From contig OZ252216.1 of assembly GCA_965248915.1 (NCBI GenBank), forward strand, positions 3,476,844-3,540,843: 64,000 nucleotides of DNA, written 5' to 3'. A model generated the notes under the pieces. It saw only the letters and a list, made by a program, of their open reading frames with translations, had not been told where the DNA came from and searched no databases. A program made the translations under genes and the position numbers. Below, piece after piece: positions 43,557 to 51,567 of the stretch. Each line of letters begins with the position of its first letter. The stretch's first letter is position 1. The DNA is from CBDFLA01 sp965248915. GTDB taxonomy: Bacteria; Pseudomonadota; Alphaproteobacteria; M2410.

Positions 43557-44495
43557 ATGACATTGCGACTGGCATTCATGGGCACTCCTGATTTTGCGGT
43601 CCCAACCTTGGCTGCCGTTCTTGCGGCGGGCCATGACATAGCGGCGGTCTATACCCAGCCGCCACGAAAGGCGGGACGAGGTCAAAAACAACAGCCCTCA
43701 CCCATCCACACCTTCGCGGAACAAAAAGGTATCGAGGTTCGAACACCAAAGTCACTAAAAGCAACAGATGAGCAAAAGGATTTTGCAGCCTTAGGTCTCG
43801 ATGTTGCGGTGGTTGTTGCGTACGGGCTCATATTGCCGAGAGCCATTCTGGACGCGCCAACCCATGGGTGCCTCAATCTTCATGGCAGTCTGTTGCCTCG
43901 TTGGCGCGGTGCAGCCCCTATTCAACGGGCGATCATGGCGGGCGACGTCGAGACCGGCGTCATGGTGATGGCCATGGATGAGGGTCTCGACACCGGTTCG
44001 GTCGCATTGACGGCTCGCGTACCCATAGGACTCGGCGACACGGCTGGAACCATGCACGATCAACTAGCGGTCATTGGCGCCGACCTGATGGTGGACGCAC
44101 TCGCAAAGCTGGAACACGGGGCACTCACCTTCACCCCTCAGCCAGAAGAAGGCGTCACGTATGCGTCAAAGACCGAAAAGAGCGAAGGTCGGATTGATTG
44201 GACGAAAACGGCAACGGAAATGGATTGCCATATGCGCGGCCTAACACCGTGGCCCGGCACTTGGTTTGAAATCGAAAGCGACAAAGACACAATCCGAGTT
44301 AAGGTTTTGTGCGCCGTGCCCGTCAACGGGAGCGGTGAGCCAGGTACCATCATCGAGGCACCCTTGACTATCGCTTGTGCTGAAGGCGCGCTTGTTATCG
44401 AAGAGGTTCAGCGCGCCGGCCGGAGTGCCTGCAGTGCAGAAGCCTTCGTGCGAGGTCTGGATCTGCCGGTAGGTTCTAGGGTTCTGGTTTTATGA
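43557..44495 (+). CDS. fmt: Methionyl-tRNA formyltransferase
   Basis: 312 residues from ATG 43557, with AGAGGGG upstream. The formyl-transferase core includes MGTPDFAVPTL and the catalytic region LNLHGSLLPRWRGAAPIQRAI (Asn and His), with a C-terminal OB-like domain. It uses 10-formyltetrahydrofolate to formylate initiator tRNA. Its stop overlaps the truA ATG by four bases. Confidence 0.95.
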   Translation: MTLRLAFMGTPDFAVPTLAAVLAAGHDIAAVYTQPPRKAGRGQKQQPSPIHTFAEQKGIEVRTPKSLKATDEQKDFAALGLDVAVVVAYGLILPRAILDAPTHGCLNLHGSLLPRWRGAAPIQRAIMAGDVETGVMVMAMDEGLDTGSVALTARVPIGLGDTAGTMHDQLAVIGADLMVDALAKLEHGALTFTPQPEEGVTYASKTEKSEGRIDWTKTATEMDCHMRGLTPWPGTWFEIESDKDTIRVKVLCAVPVNGSGEPGTIIEAPLTIACAEGALVIEEVQRAGRSACSAEAFVRGLDLPVGSRVLVL

Positions 44496-45232
44496 CCAAG
44501 TACAAACTCGTCGTTGAGTATGACGGCTCGCCTTACGTCGGGTGGCAGCGCCAAAAGAATGGCATGTCGGTGCAACAGGCTCTTGAAGAAGCAGCTCATG
44601 CCTTTTGTTCTGAGGAATGCGCGATCAAAGGAGCTGGGCGAACCGATACCGGCGTTCATGCGCTTGGTCAGGTTGCTGATGTCGACATCGCCAAGGAAAC
44701 CTCAACTGATCAGGTGCGTGATGCCCTCAATTTCCACCTCAAGCCTCATCCCATTGCGGTTTTGTCGGCTGAAGAGGTGGGCGACGAGTTCTCATCCCGG
44801 TTTGACGCGCTCCAAAGACACTATCTCTACCAAATTACCGACCGTCGCCCGCCGTTGACAGTGACCAAAAAGAGGTCTTGGCACGTTCCCATCCCCCTGG
44901 ACGTCGATGCAATGCATGCGGCGGCTCAAACACTTGTTGGGAAGCACGACTTCACGACATTTCGCTCCAGCAACTGTCAGTCAAAGTCACCCTTGAAAAC
45001 AGTCGACCGCATCGCGGTTTCCCGCGTAGGCGAAGAATTACACGTGACCGTCGCCGCGCGCTCGTTCTTGCACAATCAAGTGAGATCTTTTGTCGGGGCA
45101 CTGAAGCTTGTCGGCGAAGGGAAGTGGATCAAGAAGGACTTGCAAGCATCCCTCGAGGCAAAAGACCGAACCGCATGCGCACCTATTGCGCCGCCTCATG
45201 GCCTCTATCTAGAGCGCGTTGACTATCCCTAA
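44492..45232 (+). CDS. truA: tRNA pseudouridine(38-40) synthase
   Basis: 246 residues with the catalytic Asp in GAGRTDTGVHALGQVADVD, the N-terminal VEYDGSPYVGWQRQ, and later HDFTTFRSSNCQSKSPLKTV, typical of TruA. It modifies the anticodon arm of tRNAs. It overlaps fmt by ATGA and converges with the interrupted membrane-protein gene (overlap of four bases). Confidence 0.95.
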   Translation: MTKYKLVVEYDGSPYVGWQRQKNGMSVQQALEEAAHAFCSEECAIKGAGRTDTGVHALGQVADVDIAKETSTDQVRDALNFHLKPHPIAVLSAEEVGDEFSSRFDALQRHYLYQITDRRPPLTVTKKRSWHVPIPLDVDAMHAAAQTLVGKHDFTTFRSSNCQSKSPLKTVDRIAVSRVGEELHVTVAARSFLHNQVRSFVGALKLVGEGKWIKKDLQASLEAKDRTACAPIAPPHGLYLERVDYP

Positions 45233-45837
45233 AAGATAAAAATCTGCTCGATTCCAAGCGCGATGGCGAGATTTAGCGAAATCTCAAACACCACAAGACC
45301 GACAACGGTCATTGGCGGCGCGTCCGTTGTTGCTCTGAAAATGCTGAATAGATAGAAGGGCTGGATGATAACGCCAAGGAAGGCAAGAGAACTCGCCGCC
45401 GCCATACCCAAAATACCCATAGCATGCAGCGCCATCGGCACAGTGACGATGACGACGATGACGACTCGGGCCCAATTGTAAGCAATGATCATCGGCACGT
45501 AGTGCGCAGTTAATCACAACATTCTGGCGATAAAAATCATTAAAATCGGGAAGGCAATGATGCCAAGGACGAACGAACTCATATTGGCCCAAATGAAAGC
45601 AGTGAGCGGCGCCATCGGTCTGTCTGATAGCTCGGGGTTGATCTCCATGGCCGCACTCAGGATGTTGTGGTTTTCAACAATCGCCAAATAGAAGACAGGC
45701 AGCAGTAGGAGTTGCACGAGAAAGGACCGCCAAAACCCGTCAATCGTCTGATCAAAGTAATTGACCCCTTCAGCATCCCACACCAACAAGCGCCAAGCTC
45801 CTTTGAGAGCTCGTGGAAAATCTTCGAGCAACGTCAT
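45229..45837 (-). pseudogene. Membrane-protein gene interrupted by one in-frame TGA
   Basis: Two ORFs on the minus strand lie in the same frame and are separated by a single TGA at 45514-45516. Read through, they give a protein of about 202 residues: a soluble start (FPRALKGAWRLLVWDAEG), then about five hydrophobic helices. The sequence around the stop, FIARML*LTAHYVP, continues naturally, and TGG (Trp) to TGA is the simplest explanation. The organisation is Yip1-like, but I cannot assign a family. It follows dapE by 3 bp, so it was part of that operon. A real nonsense mutation or a sequence error cannot be told apart here. Confidence 0.7.
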
Positions 45838-45840
45838 GGG

Positions 45841-47037
45841 TCAAACGCCGTTTGTTTTGAAATAGCCAACGAGAACGCGGTGATAGATATCTCGCAAATG
45901 TGTGAGATCAGACAACGCGACATGTTCATCAGCCTTGTGCATGGATTGGCCAACCAATCCAAAGTCGACCACCGGGCAATACTTGGTGATGTAACGGGCG
46001 TCGGACGTTCCTCCCCCAGTTGATAGTTCTGGTTTCTGCCCGCAAACACTTGTTATGGCGTTGACGATCGTGTCGGTAAAGGCGCAAGGATCGGTCACAA
46101 AAGCTTCGCCGCTCGCTTTGGCGTTGAGATCATAAGTTCCCCCCATTTCTTGGCAGACTTCGTCAAACTCACCCCGCAACCATTCAATCAGGCTCTTCTC
46201 GCTATGGGCATTGTTGAAACGAATGTTGAACCCCGCGCTCACTTCCGCGGGTATGACATTCGACGCTTTGTTACCGGTATCGATGGTCACGACCTCAAGA
46301 TTTGAGGGTTCAAAAAAATCCGTCCCGTCATCAAGAGATGCAGAAGTAATGCGTCCAAGCATCTGGAGCAGTCGCGGAATGGGGTTGTCGGCACGATTTG
46401 GATAGGCCACATGTCCTTGAGCGCCATGGACGATGAGGTGACCGTTTAGACTTCCTCTTCGGCCCATCTTGATTGTGTCACCAAGCTTTTGTTGATTGGT
46501 CGGCTCGCCCACCAGACAATGGTCCGGCACTTGATCGTTGGTCTTCAACCATTCAAGCATTTTGACGGTGCCATTAATCGCTGGGCCTTCTTCATCCCCG
46601 GTAATGAGAAATGATATGGAACCCGGAAGCTCATCCAAGTCCTTCGAAAAGAGCTCAAAGGCAGAAACGAAGGCCGCGACCGCGCCTTTCATATCGCACG
46701 CACCGCGGCCAATGAGTTGACCATGGTCGATGACGGCGTCAAAGGGATCGACACTCCAGTTCTGTCGATTGCCAACAGGCACAACATCGAGATGCCCAGC
46801 GAAACAAAAATGAGGCCCTTCTATGCCAAGCCGTGCATAGAGATTGTCGACGTCCGGTGTTCCATCCTCTGAGAACGGCAGCCTCTGGCACGAAAACCCA
46901 AGACCCTCGAGGACTGATTGAAACACGTCAAAGACATCACCCTGCGCAGGCGTCACACTTTCACAGCGAATAAGGCGCTGTGTCAGCTCAACCGGATCGT
47001 GAAGTTCTTTTGTCTGATTGTTCGTAGGTCTAGGCAC
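45841..47037 (-). CDS. dapE: Succinyl-diaminopimelate desuccinylase
   Basis: 398 residues from GTG 47037, just after the dapD stop; ATG 47091 inside dapD is an alternative. An M20 di-zinc hydrolase: FAGHLDVVPVG (His and Asp ligands), GRGACDMKGAVAAFV, TGDEEGPAINGT (catalytic Glu and ligand Glu) and a dimerisation domain. It makes LL-diaminopimelate for lysine and peptidoglycan. dapD lies directly upstream in the operon. Confidence 0.94.
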   Translation of the reverse strand: MPRPTNNQTKELHDPVELTQRLIRCESVTPAQGDVFDVFQSVLEGLGFSCQRLPFSEDGTPDVDNLYARLGIEGPHFCFAGHLDVVPVGNRQNWSVDPFDAVIDHGQLIGRGACDMKGAVAAFVSAFELFSKDLDELPGSISFLITGDEEGPAINGTVKMLEWLKTNDQVPDHCLVGEPTNQQKLGDTIKMGRRGSLNGHLIVHGAQGHVAYPNRADNPIPRLLQMLGRITSASLDDGTDFFEPSNLEVVTIDTGNKASNVIPAEVSAGFNIRFNNAHSEKSLIEWLRGEFDEVCQEMGGTYDLNAKASGEAFVTDPCAFTDTIVNAITSVCGQKPELSTGGGTSDARYITKYCPVVDFGLVGQSMHKADEHVALSDLTHLRDIYHRVLVGYFKTNGV

Positions 47038-47041
47038 GGGA

Positions 47042-47866
47042 CTAGTCCCTGAGCAGTTCGTTGATACCGGTTTTTGACCTGGTGCGTTCATCAACCGTTT
47101 TCACAATCACCGCGCAATAAAGGCTCGGACCCCCATTGGGGTCAGGCAAAGATCCAGGAACGACAACAGAATAGGGTGGGACTTTCCCGTAGTGGATTTC
47201 ACCGGTCTTCCGGTCCACAATCTTCGTGGAGGCGCCGATGAAAACACCCATGGAAAGGACAGCGCCTTCGCCGACAATCACGCCTTCTGCGACTTCTGAT
47301 CTTGCGCCAATGAAGCAATTGTCTTCAATAATGACGGGGCCAGCTTGCAACGGTTCCAATACACCGCCGATGCCAACTCCGCCAGAAATGTGACAATTCT
47401 TTCCAATTTGGGCGCATGACGCGATGGTAACCCACGTATCGATCATGGTGCCTTCATCGACATAGGCGCCAAGATTGACAAAGCTTGGCATCAAAACCAC
47501 GTTTGGCGCGATATATGCGGAGTGCCGAACGATGGCACCAGGGACCGCACGAAATCCTGACCTAGCAAAATCATCTTCCGACCATCCGTCGAATTTGGAA
47601 GGGACTTTGTCCCACCATTTCCCGTGACCGGGACCGCCCTCGATGCTTTCCATGTCATTGAGACGAAAGGACAAGAGGACGGCTTTCTTGAGCCACTGAT
47701 TGACGGTCCAATCACCATCTTGCTTTTCCGCAATCCGCCCCACACCCGTATCGAGAGCCGAAAGTGCCTCTTTGACTGCATCGCGCACCGGGCCGGTGGT
47801 GCTGGTCGACAAAGCGTCTCTTTTCTCCCAGGCGCTATCGATGGTGGTTTTGAGTTCACTCATGCC
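47042..47866 (-). CDS. dapD: Tetrahydrodipicolinate N-succinyltransferase
   Basis: 274 residues from ATG 47866 (AAGGAAG seven bases upstream). An N-terminal helical domain is followed by a left-handed beta-helix of hexapeptide repeats (VVLMPSFVNLGAYVDEGTMIDTWVTIASCAQIG and further). It performs the succinylation step of the DAP pathway just before DapE acts. Together with dapE it forms an operon. Confidence 0.95.
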   Translation of the reverse strand, partial: GMSELKTTIDSAWEKRDALSTSTTGPVRDAVKEALSALDTGVGRIAEKQDGDWTVNQWLKKAVLLSFRLNDMESIEGGPGHGKWWDKVPSKFDGWSEDDFARSGFRAVPGAIVRHSAYIAPNVVLMPSFVNLGAYVDEGTMIDTWVTIASCAQIGKNCHISGGVGIGGVLEPLQAGPVIIEDNCFIGARSEVAEGVIVGEGAVLSMGVFIGASTKIVDRKTGEIHYGKVPPYSVVVPGSLPDPNGGPSLYCAVIVKTVDERTRSKTGINELLRD

Positions 47867-47925
47867 CATGGGATCTTCCTTTGTGTTGGACGTTTGCGCG
47901 GACCATACCGAGCAAGGTCTCGAAG

Positions 47926-48660
47926 TCAACTCTGGCTTGTTCTTGTTGTGGATTTGATCACCAGATCCAAAAATTCCGTCAGATCTTCAACCAGGTGATG
48001 GACGTGGGTATGATCATCGCTGTGGAAGATAGATCCTTCGGCTCCTGGTTCATCCAACCAGTCTTTGTGGGATGTGACGAGGGCGGTTGTCATGCCGACC
48101 TCTTCTGCGCATTTGAGATTTCCGGCCATATCTTCAAACATGATTGCTGATGTGGGCGCGACATTGAAGGCCTCAAGGAATTTTTTGTAGGATGCGCGGC
48201 GCGGTTTGGGGACAAAGTCTGCTGCCGCGATGTCAAAAACACCGTCAAAATAGGATTGAACGCCCAGACGATCGGTCACATTCTCCGCATGCGCAACGGA
48301 GCCATTCGTGTAAATGTACTTCTCACCCGGCAAAGCGCTGATAAGATCACCCAGTCGAGGATTAGGGGGGATACATTCCACATTGATGTCGTGGACATAA
48401 TCCATAAAGGCGTGTGGGTCGATCCCATGCTCCTGCATCAATCCGTTCAGCGTTGTGCCGTGACGATGTAGGTAAGTCTTTTGAATGCGGCGTGCTTCGG
48501 TTCGGTCAACTGTTAAGAGGTCTGCGATATAGGTACCCATGCGTTGATCAATCTCATGGAAGAGATTGCAGTGTGATGGGTAGAGCGTGTTATCGAGATC
48601 GAAAACCCAGATGGAGATGTGGTCGAGATTTGGCGCATCGGTCGCGGATTCGCGAGACAT
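47926..48660 (-). CDS. HAD-family pyrimidine 5'-nucleotidase-like hydrolase
   Basis: 244 residues. HAD motif I is WVFDLDNTLYP (nucleophile Asp, acid/base Asp), motif II YTNGS, motif III Lys in FVPKPRRASYKKF and motif IV FEDMAGNL. The helical cap and overall length fit the pyrimidine 5'-nucleotidase / SDT1-like group. The gene is 59 bp upstream of dapD and likely in the same operon, as in other Rhizobiales-type genomes. The physiological substrate is not established. Confidence 0.88.
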   Translation of the reverse strand: MSRESATDAPNLDHISIWVFDLDNTLYPSHCNLFHEIDQRMGTYIADLLTVDRTEARRIQKTYLHRHGTTLNGLMQEHGIDPHAFMDYVHDINVECIPPNPRLGDLISALPGEKYIYTNGSVAHAENVTDRLGVQSYFDGVFDIAAADFVPKPRRASYKKFLEAFNVAPTSAIMFEDMAGNLKCAEEVGMTTALVTSHKDWLDEPGAEGSIFHSDDHTHVHHLVEDLTEFLDLVIKSTTRTSQS

Positions 48661-48669
48661 AAGTCGACT

Positions 48670-49791
48670 CTATTCCTCTGCCGTCCCAGTTGTCTCGGTT
48701 TCTGGCGCCACGGTTTCTGGTGCCTCAGTCTCGGGCACTTCCGTCTCTGGAGTTTCAGGACCGCCAACGGCGACAGCTGGATTGTTGAGCGAGAAGGCAT
48801 GCCGCCAATGCGCATTCTCTTTGGGCTCAATTTCCACAAAACCGCGTTGATCGTATCCTCGAACAGCGCAATTCTGATCACCATCAATGCTAAACCGAAT
48901 AGTGTTCGTGCAGAAAACGCGTTCGCCGTTCCATACCATCATCTCGCCGTCGCCGATTTCCGATTCCGCGTATACAAAATATTCCTCTTGGGCGAGCTGA
49001 TCTTTCAAGGCCTTGATGCAAGTGCCATTCTTCAAGTGATACCATCCACGTGAGGTCCAACCGGTTGCATCTTCTTCGTAGGCAATTGCGGCAAAAAGGT
49101 CGTGCGGTGTCTCGTTGCAAAGTTCAAGACCTGCTTGTTGAACTTGTTCATTGGCTTTTCTAGCCATGGCGTCGAAAAACTCCGGCGTCAAATCTTCGCC
49201 TTTCTTGAGGCTAAGATCCTTTTTGAATTTTGCCATGGCGACTTTTGTACGTCGCCCCATATAGCCATCAACAGACACACGGTCATATCCAATGTCGCCG
49301 AGCAATCTTTGAACGCCGGCGACCCGCGCTTTGGCGGCAGAGTACCCAGCCGGTTCTGTGAAAGTGTTTGTCCACTTCTGGTTGTTTTTGGTTTCAACCT
49401 TGGCAAACCCAAAGACGGTAAGGCCAGCTTCTTCGCAATTGGGACGATTGGTCAGGGAGTAACTTCCCTCCCCTGTGCAGAAGGCGTATCGCCCACCCCA
49501 TGCGCGGATGCCCCCTTCGTGACCGGAAATCGAGCGGCCGAACGTATAATAGTCATCACTCTTCAGCGGGGACTCGATCGCGACGGTACAGTCACCCGGT
49601 TGAAGAGACCACCACCCTTCGACTTTCCATTTCGCCCCCGTTGGGCTTGCGACCGATGCTTCGAGCATATAGCTCGTTTCATTGCATAAGGTGAGGGAGG
49701 CGTGAGCGGGCAATGCTGAGAGGAGCAATGACCCCAAAATGGTCATTGCAAAAACGATTATAGATACGCTTCTGTGGTGGTTTCGCGTCAT
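48670..49791 (-). CDS. Secreted protein with two DUF1036 domains flanking a peptidoglycan-binding-like segment
   Basis: 373 residues from ATG 49791. A signal peptide ends around SALPAHAS. The first DUF1036 unit begins LTLCNETSYMLEASVASPTG and the second LELCNETPHDLFAAIAYEE; each contains a GWW/GWYHL segment, a Cys and a C-terminal W. Between them lies VQRLLGDIGYDRVSVDGYMGRRTKVAMAKFKKD, a PG-binding-1-like segment. The tail is Glu/Thr/Pro-rich repeats (PETE units). It is predicted to sit in the periplasm or outer envelope. The function is unknown. Confidence 0.85.
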   Translation of the reverse strand: MTRNHHRSVSIIVFAMTILGSLLLSALPAHASLTLCNETSYMLEASVASPTGAKWKVEGWWSLQPGDCTVAIESPLKSDDYYTFGRSISGHEGGIRAWGGRYAFCTGEGSYSLTNRPNCEEAGLTVFGFAKVETKNNQKWTNTFTEPAGYSAAKARVAGVQRLLGDIGYDRVSVDGYMGRRTKVAMAKFKKDLSLKKGEDLTPEFFDAMARKANEQVQQAGLELCNETPHDLFAAIAYEEDATGWTSRGWYHLKNGTCIKALKDQLAQEEYFVYAESEIGDGEMMVWNGERVFCTNTIRFSIDGDQNCAVRGYDQRGFVEIEPKENAHWRHAFSLNNPAVAVGGPETPETEVPETEAPETVAPETETTGTAEE

Positions 49792-49902
49792 TTCAACCCG
49801 ATGTTTTGTCCCAAATCCCACCGCTCAACATACACCCAGCTGACCGGTGCCAAAAAGTGTCAAATTTGTAAGCGCAACGCAAGTACTAGATGGTTGAATT
49901 GC

Positions 49903-50823
49903 CTAGGAAATGAGGGTTCCCGCCCCATCATCCGTGAAGAGTTCGAGCAAAAGGGCATGCGGCACCCGGCCGTCGAGGATAACGACCGCCTCGACGCCTT
50001 TTTCCACGGCTTCAATACAGGTCCGAATTTTGGGGATCATGCCTCCAGAAATCGTTCCATCCGTCATCAGGCCGCGCGCCTCGTCAACGGAGAGTTTGGG
50101 GATCAGATTCCCGTCCTTGTCGAGTACGCCCGGCACATCCGTCAGCAGAAACAATCTCTTTGCTTCCATCTCGCCGGAAATCGCGCCGGCGACCGTATCC
50201 GCATTGATGTTGTAGGTCTCGCCGGTTGCGCTCGTGCCGATAGGGGCAATGACAGGGATGAGATCTGAGTCGATAATCGCTTCTAAAACATCGGAGTTGA
50301 TGGTTTCAGGTTCGCCCACAAACCCAAGATCCAGAATACGTTCAATGTTTGAATCTGGGTCTTTCTGTGTGCGGTGTAATTTGCGGGCAATAATCATGTT
50401 GCCATCTTTTCCGGAGAGGCCAACCGCTTTTCCGCCTTCGGTCGATATTGCGCTCACAATTTGCTTGTTGATCTTGCCGGCTAAAACCATTTCCACAACC
50501 TCGACGGTTGCCTTGTCCGTGACCCTCAATCCATCCACAAAATCGCTCTCAATCGAAAGCCGATCCAGCATCTCTCCAATCTGAGGTCCACCACCGTGAA
50601 CAATAACCGGATTGATTCCAACCTGTTTCAGAACCACCATGTCGCGCGCAAACTCATGGGCGAGACGGGCATTGCCCATGGCATGTCCACCATACTTTAT
50701 GACAATCGTTTCACGGTCGTAGCGCAACAAAAAGGGCAGCGCCGCCGTTAGAATTTTGGCAGTCGTGAGCCATTCTTTGGCAGAGCGTTTCGGCGTCTTC
50801 TTTGGGGTGGTTTCGTCACTCAT
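49903..50823 (-). CDS. argB: Acetylglutamate kinase
   Basis: 306 residues of the amino-acid kinase family. VIKYGGHAM holds the catalytic Lys, IVHGGGPQIGEML the substrate glycine loop, and the closing segment ALLLELFTDDGAGTLI is typical of ArgB. It phosphorylates N-acetylglutamate for arginine synthesis. It lies 13 bp downstream of engB on the same strand. The N-terminal extension (KKTPKRSAKEWLTTAKIL) is of the arginine-sensitive type in related proteins. Confidence 0.95.
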   Translation of the reverse strand: MSDETTPKKTPKRSAKEWLTTAKILTAALPFLLRYDRETIVIKYGGHAMGNARLAHEFARDMVVLKQVGINPVIVHGGGPQIGEMLDRLSIESDFVDGLRVTDKATVEVVEMVLAGKINKQIVSAISTEGGKAVGLSGKDGNMIIARKLHRTQKDPDSNIERILDLGFVGEPETINSDVLEAIIDSDLIPVIAPIGTSATGETYNINADTVAGAISGEMEAKRLFLLTDVPGVLDKDGNLIPKLSVDEARGLMTDGTISGGMIPKIRTCIEAVEKGVEAVVILDGRVPHALLLELFTDDGAGTLIS

Positions 50824-50836
50824 TTTTTTGTTTCTC

Positions 50837-51541
50837 TTATGTGGCGGCGCTCTTCGGACTGTAACTGATCAATGTCCAATCCGCTAGGGAGGCAAGCTCG
50901 GCGCGCAACTCTTCGATCCCCGTCTTCTTTTGGCTTGAAGTCAAAAGAACGTTCGGATGGGCCGCCGGGCGCTTGATAATCGCACGCTCAACCGCCTTGC
51001 GGGTCGCTTCCGCTTTCCCAGCCTTGATCTTGTCGGCCTTGGTCAAAACGATTTGATACGAAACCGCCGTCACGTCCAGCATGTCCATCATTTCAAGATC
51101 GGAGGGCTTAAGGCCGTGCCGAGAGTCCACCAAGATCATGACCCGTCGCAGTGACATTCGCCCCCGCAAATATTCTTTGAGCAGATCAACCCATCGCTTT
51201 GAGAGTTCTCGTTCCACTTTTGCGTAGCCATATCCAGGCAGATCAACAAGATAAAGGCCGGGCGTCAGCGAGAAAAAATTGAGCTCTCGCGTGCGCCCAG
51301 GCGTATTGGAAGTGCGCGCGAGCGTTTTGCGGCCTGTGAGGGCGTTCACAAGGCTCGACTTGCCAACATTTGACCGTCCTGCAAAGGCGATCTCAGGCCG
51401 ATCACCAGCCGGTAATGCTTCCAGCGATGTTACGCCGAGGAGAAAGTCGCACGATTGTGCGAACAACCAACGCCCCTTCTCAAGGGCAGCCGCATCGAAA
51501 TCGTCTTGTTCCGGTGAAATGTTCGAAACTTCGTCACTCAT
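50837..51541 (-). CDS. engB: Ribosome biogenesis GTPase EngB (YihA/YsxC)
   Basis: 234 residues of a TrmE-Era-EngA-EngB family GTPase. G1 is GRSNVGKSSLVNAL, G3 VDLPGYG and G4 TKADKI. It assists assembly of the large ribosomal subunit. It lies between yidC and argB in one minus-strand operon, 26 bp after yidC. An N-terminal 50-residue extension carries the acidic start. Confidence 0.94.
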   Translation of the reverse strand: MSDEVSNISPEQDDFDAAALEKGRWLFAQSCDFLLGVTSLEALPAGDRPEIAFAGRSNVGKSSLVNALTGRKTLARTSNTPGRTRELNFFSLTPGLYLVDLPGYGYAKVERELSKRWVDLLKEYLRGRMSLRRVMILVDSRHGLKPSDLEMMDMLDVTAVSYQIVLTKADKIKAGKAEATRKAVERAIIKRPAAHPNVLLTSSQKKTGIEELRAELASLADWTLISYSPKSAAT

Positions 51542-51567
51542 GTGAAGGCCATCCCATTGTTGGGCGG

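Noticed and set aside
45514..45516. Selenocysteine recoding at the in-frame TGA
   Set aside because: No SECIS-like hairpin is visible right after the TGA and the context suggests a Trp position in a membrane protein.
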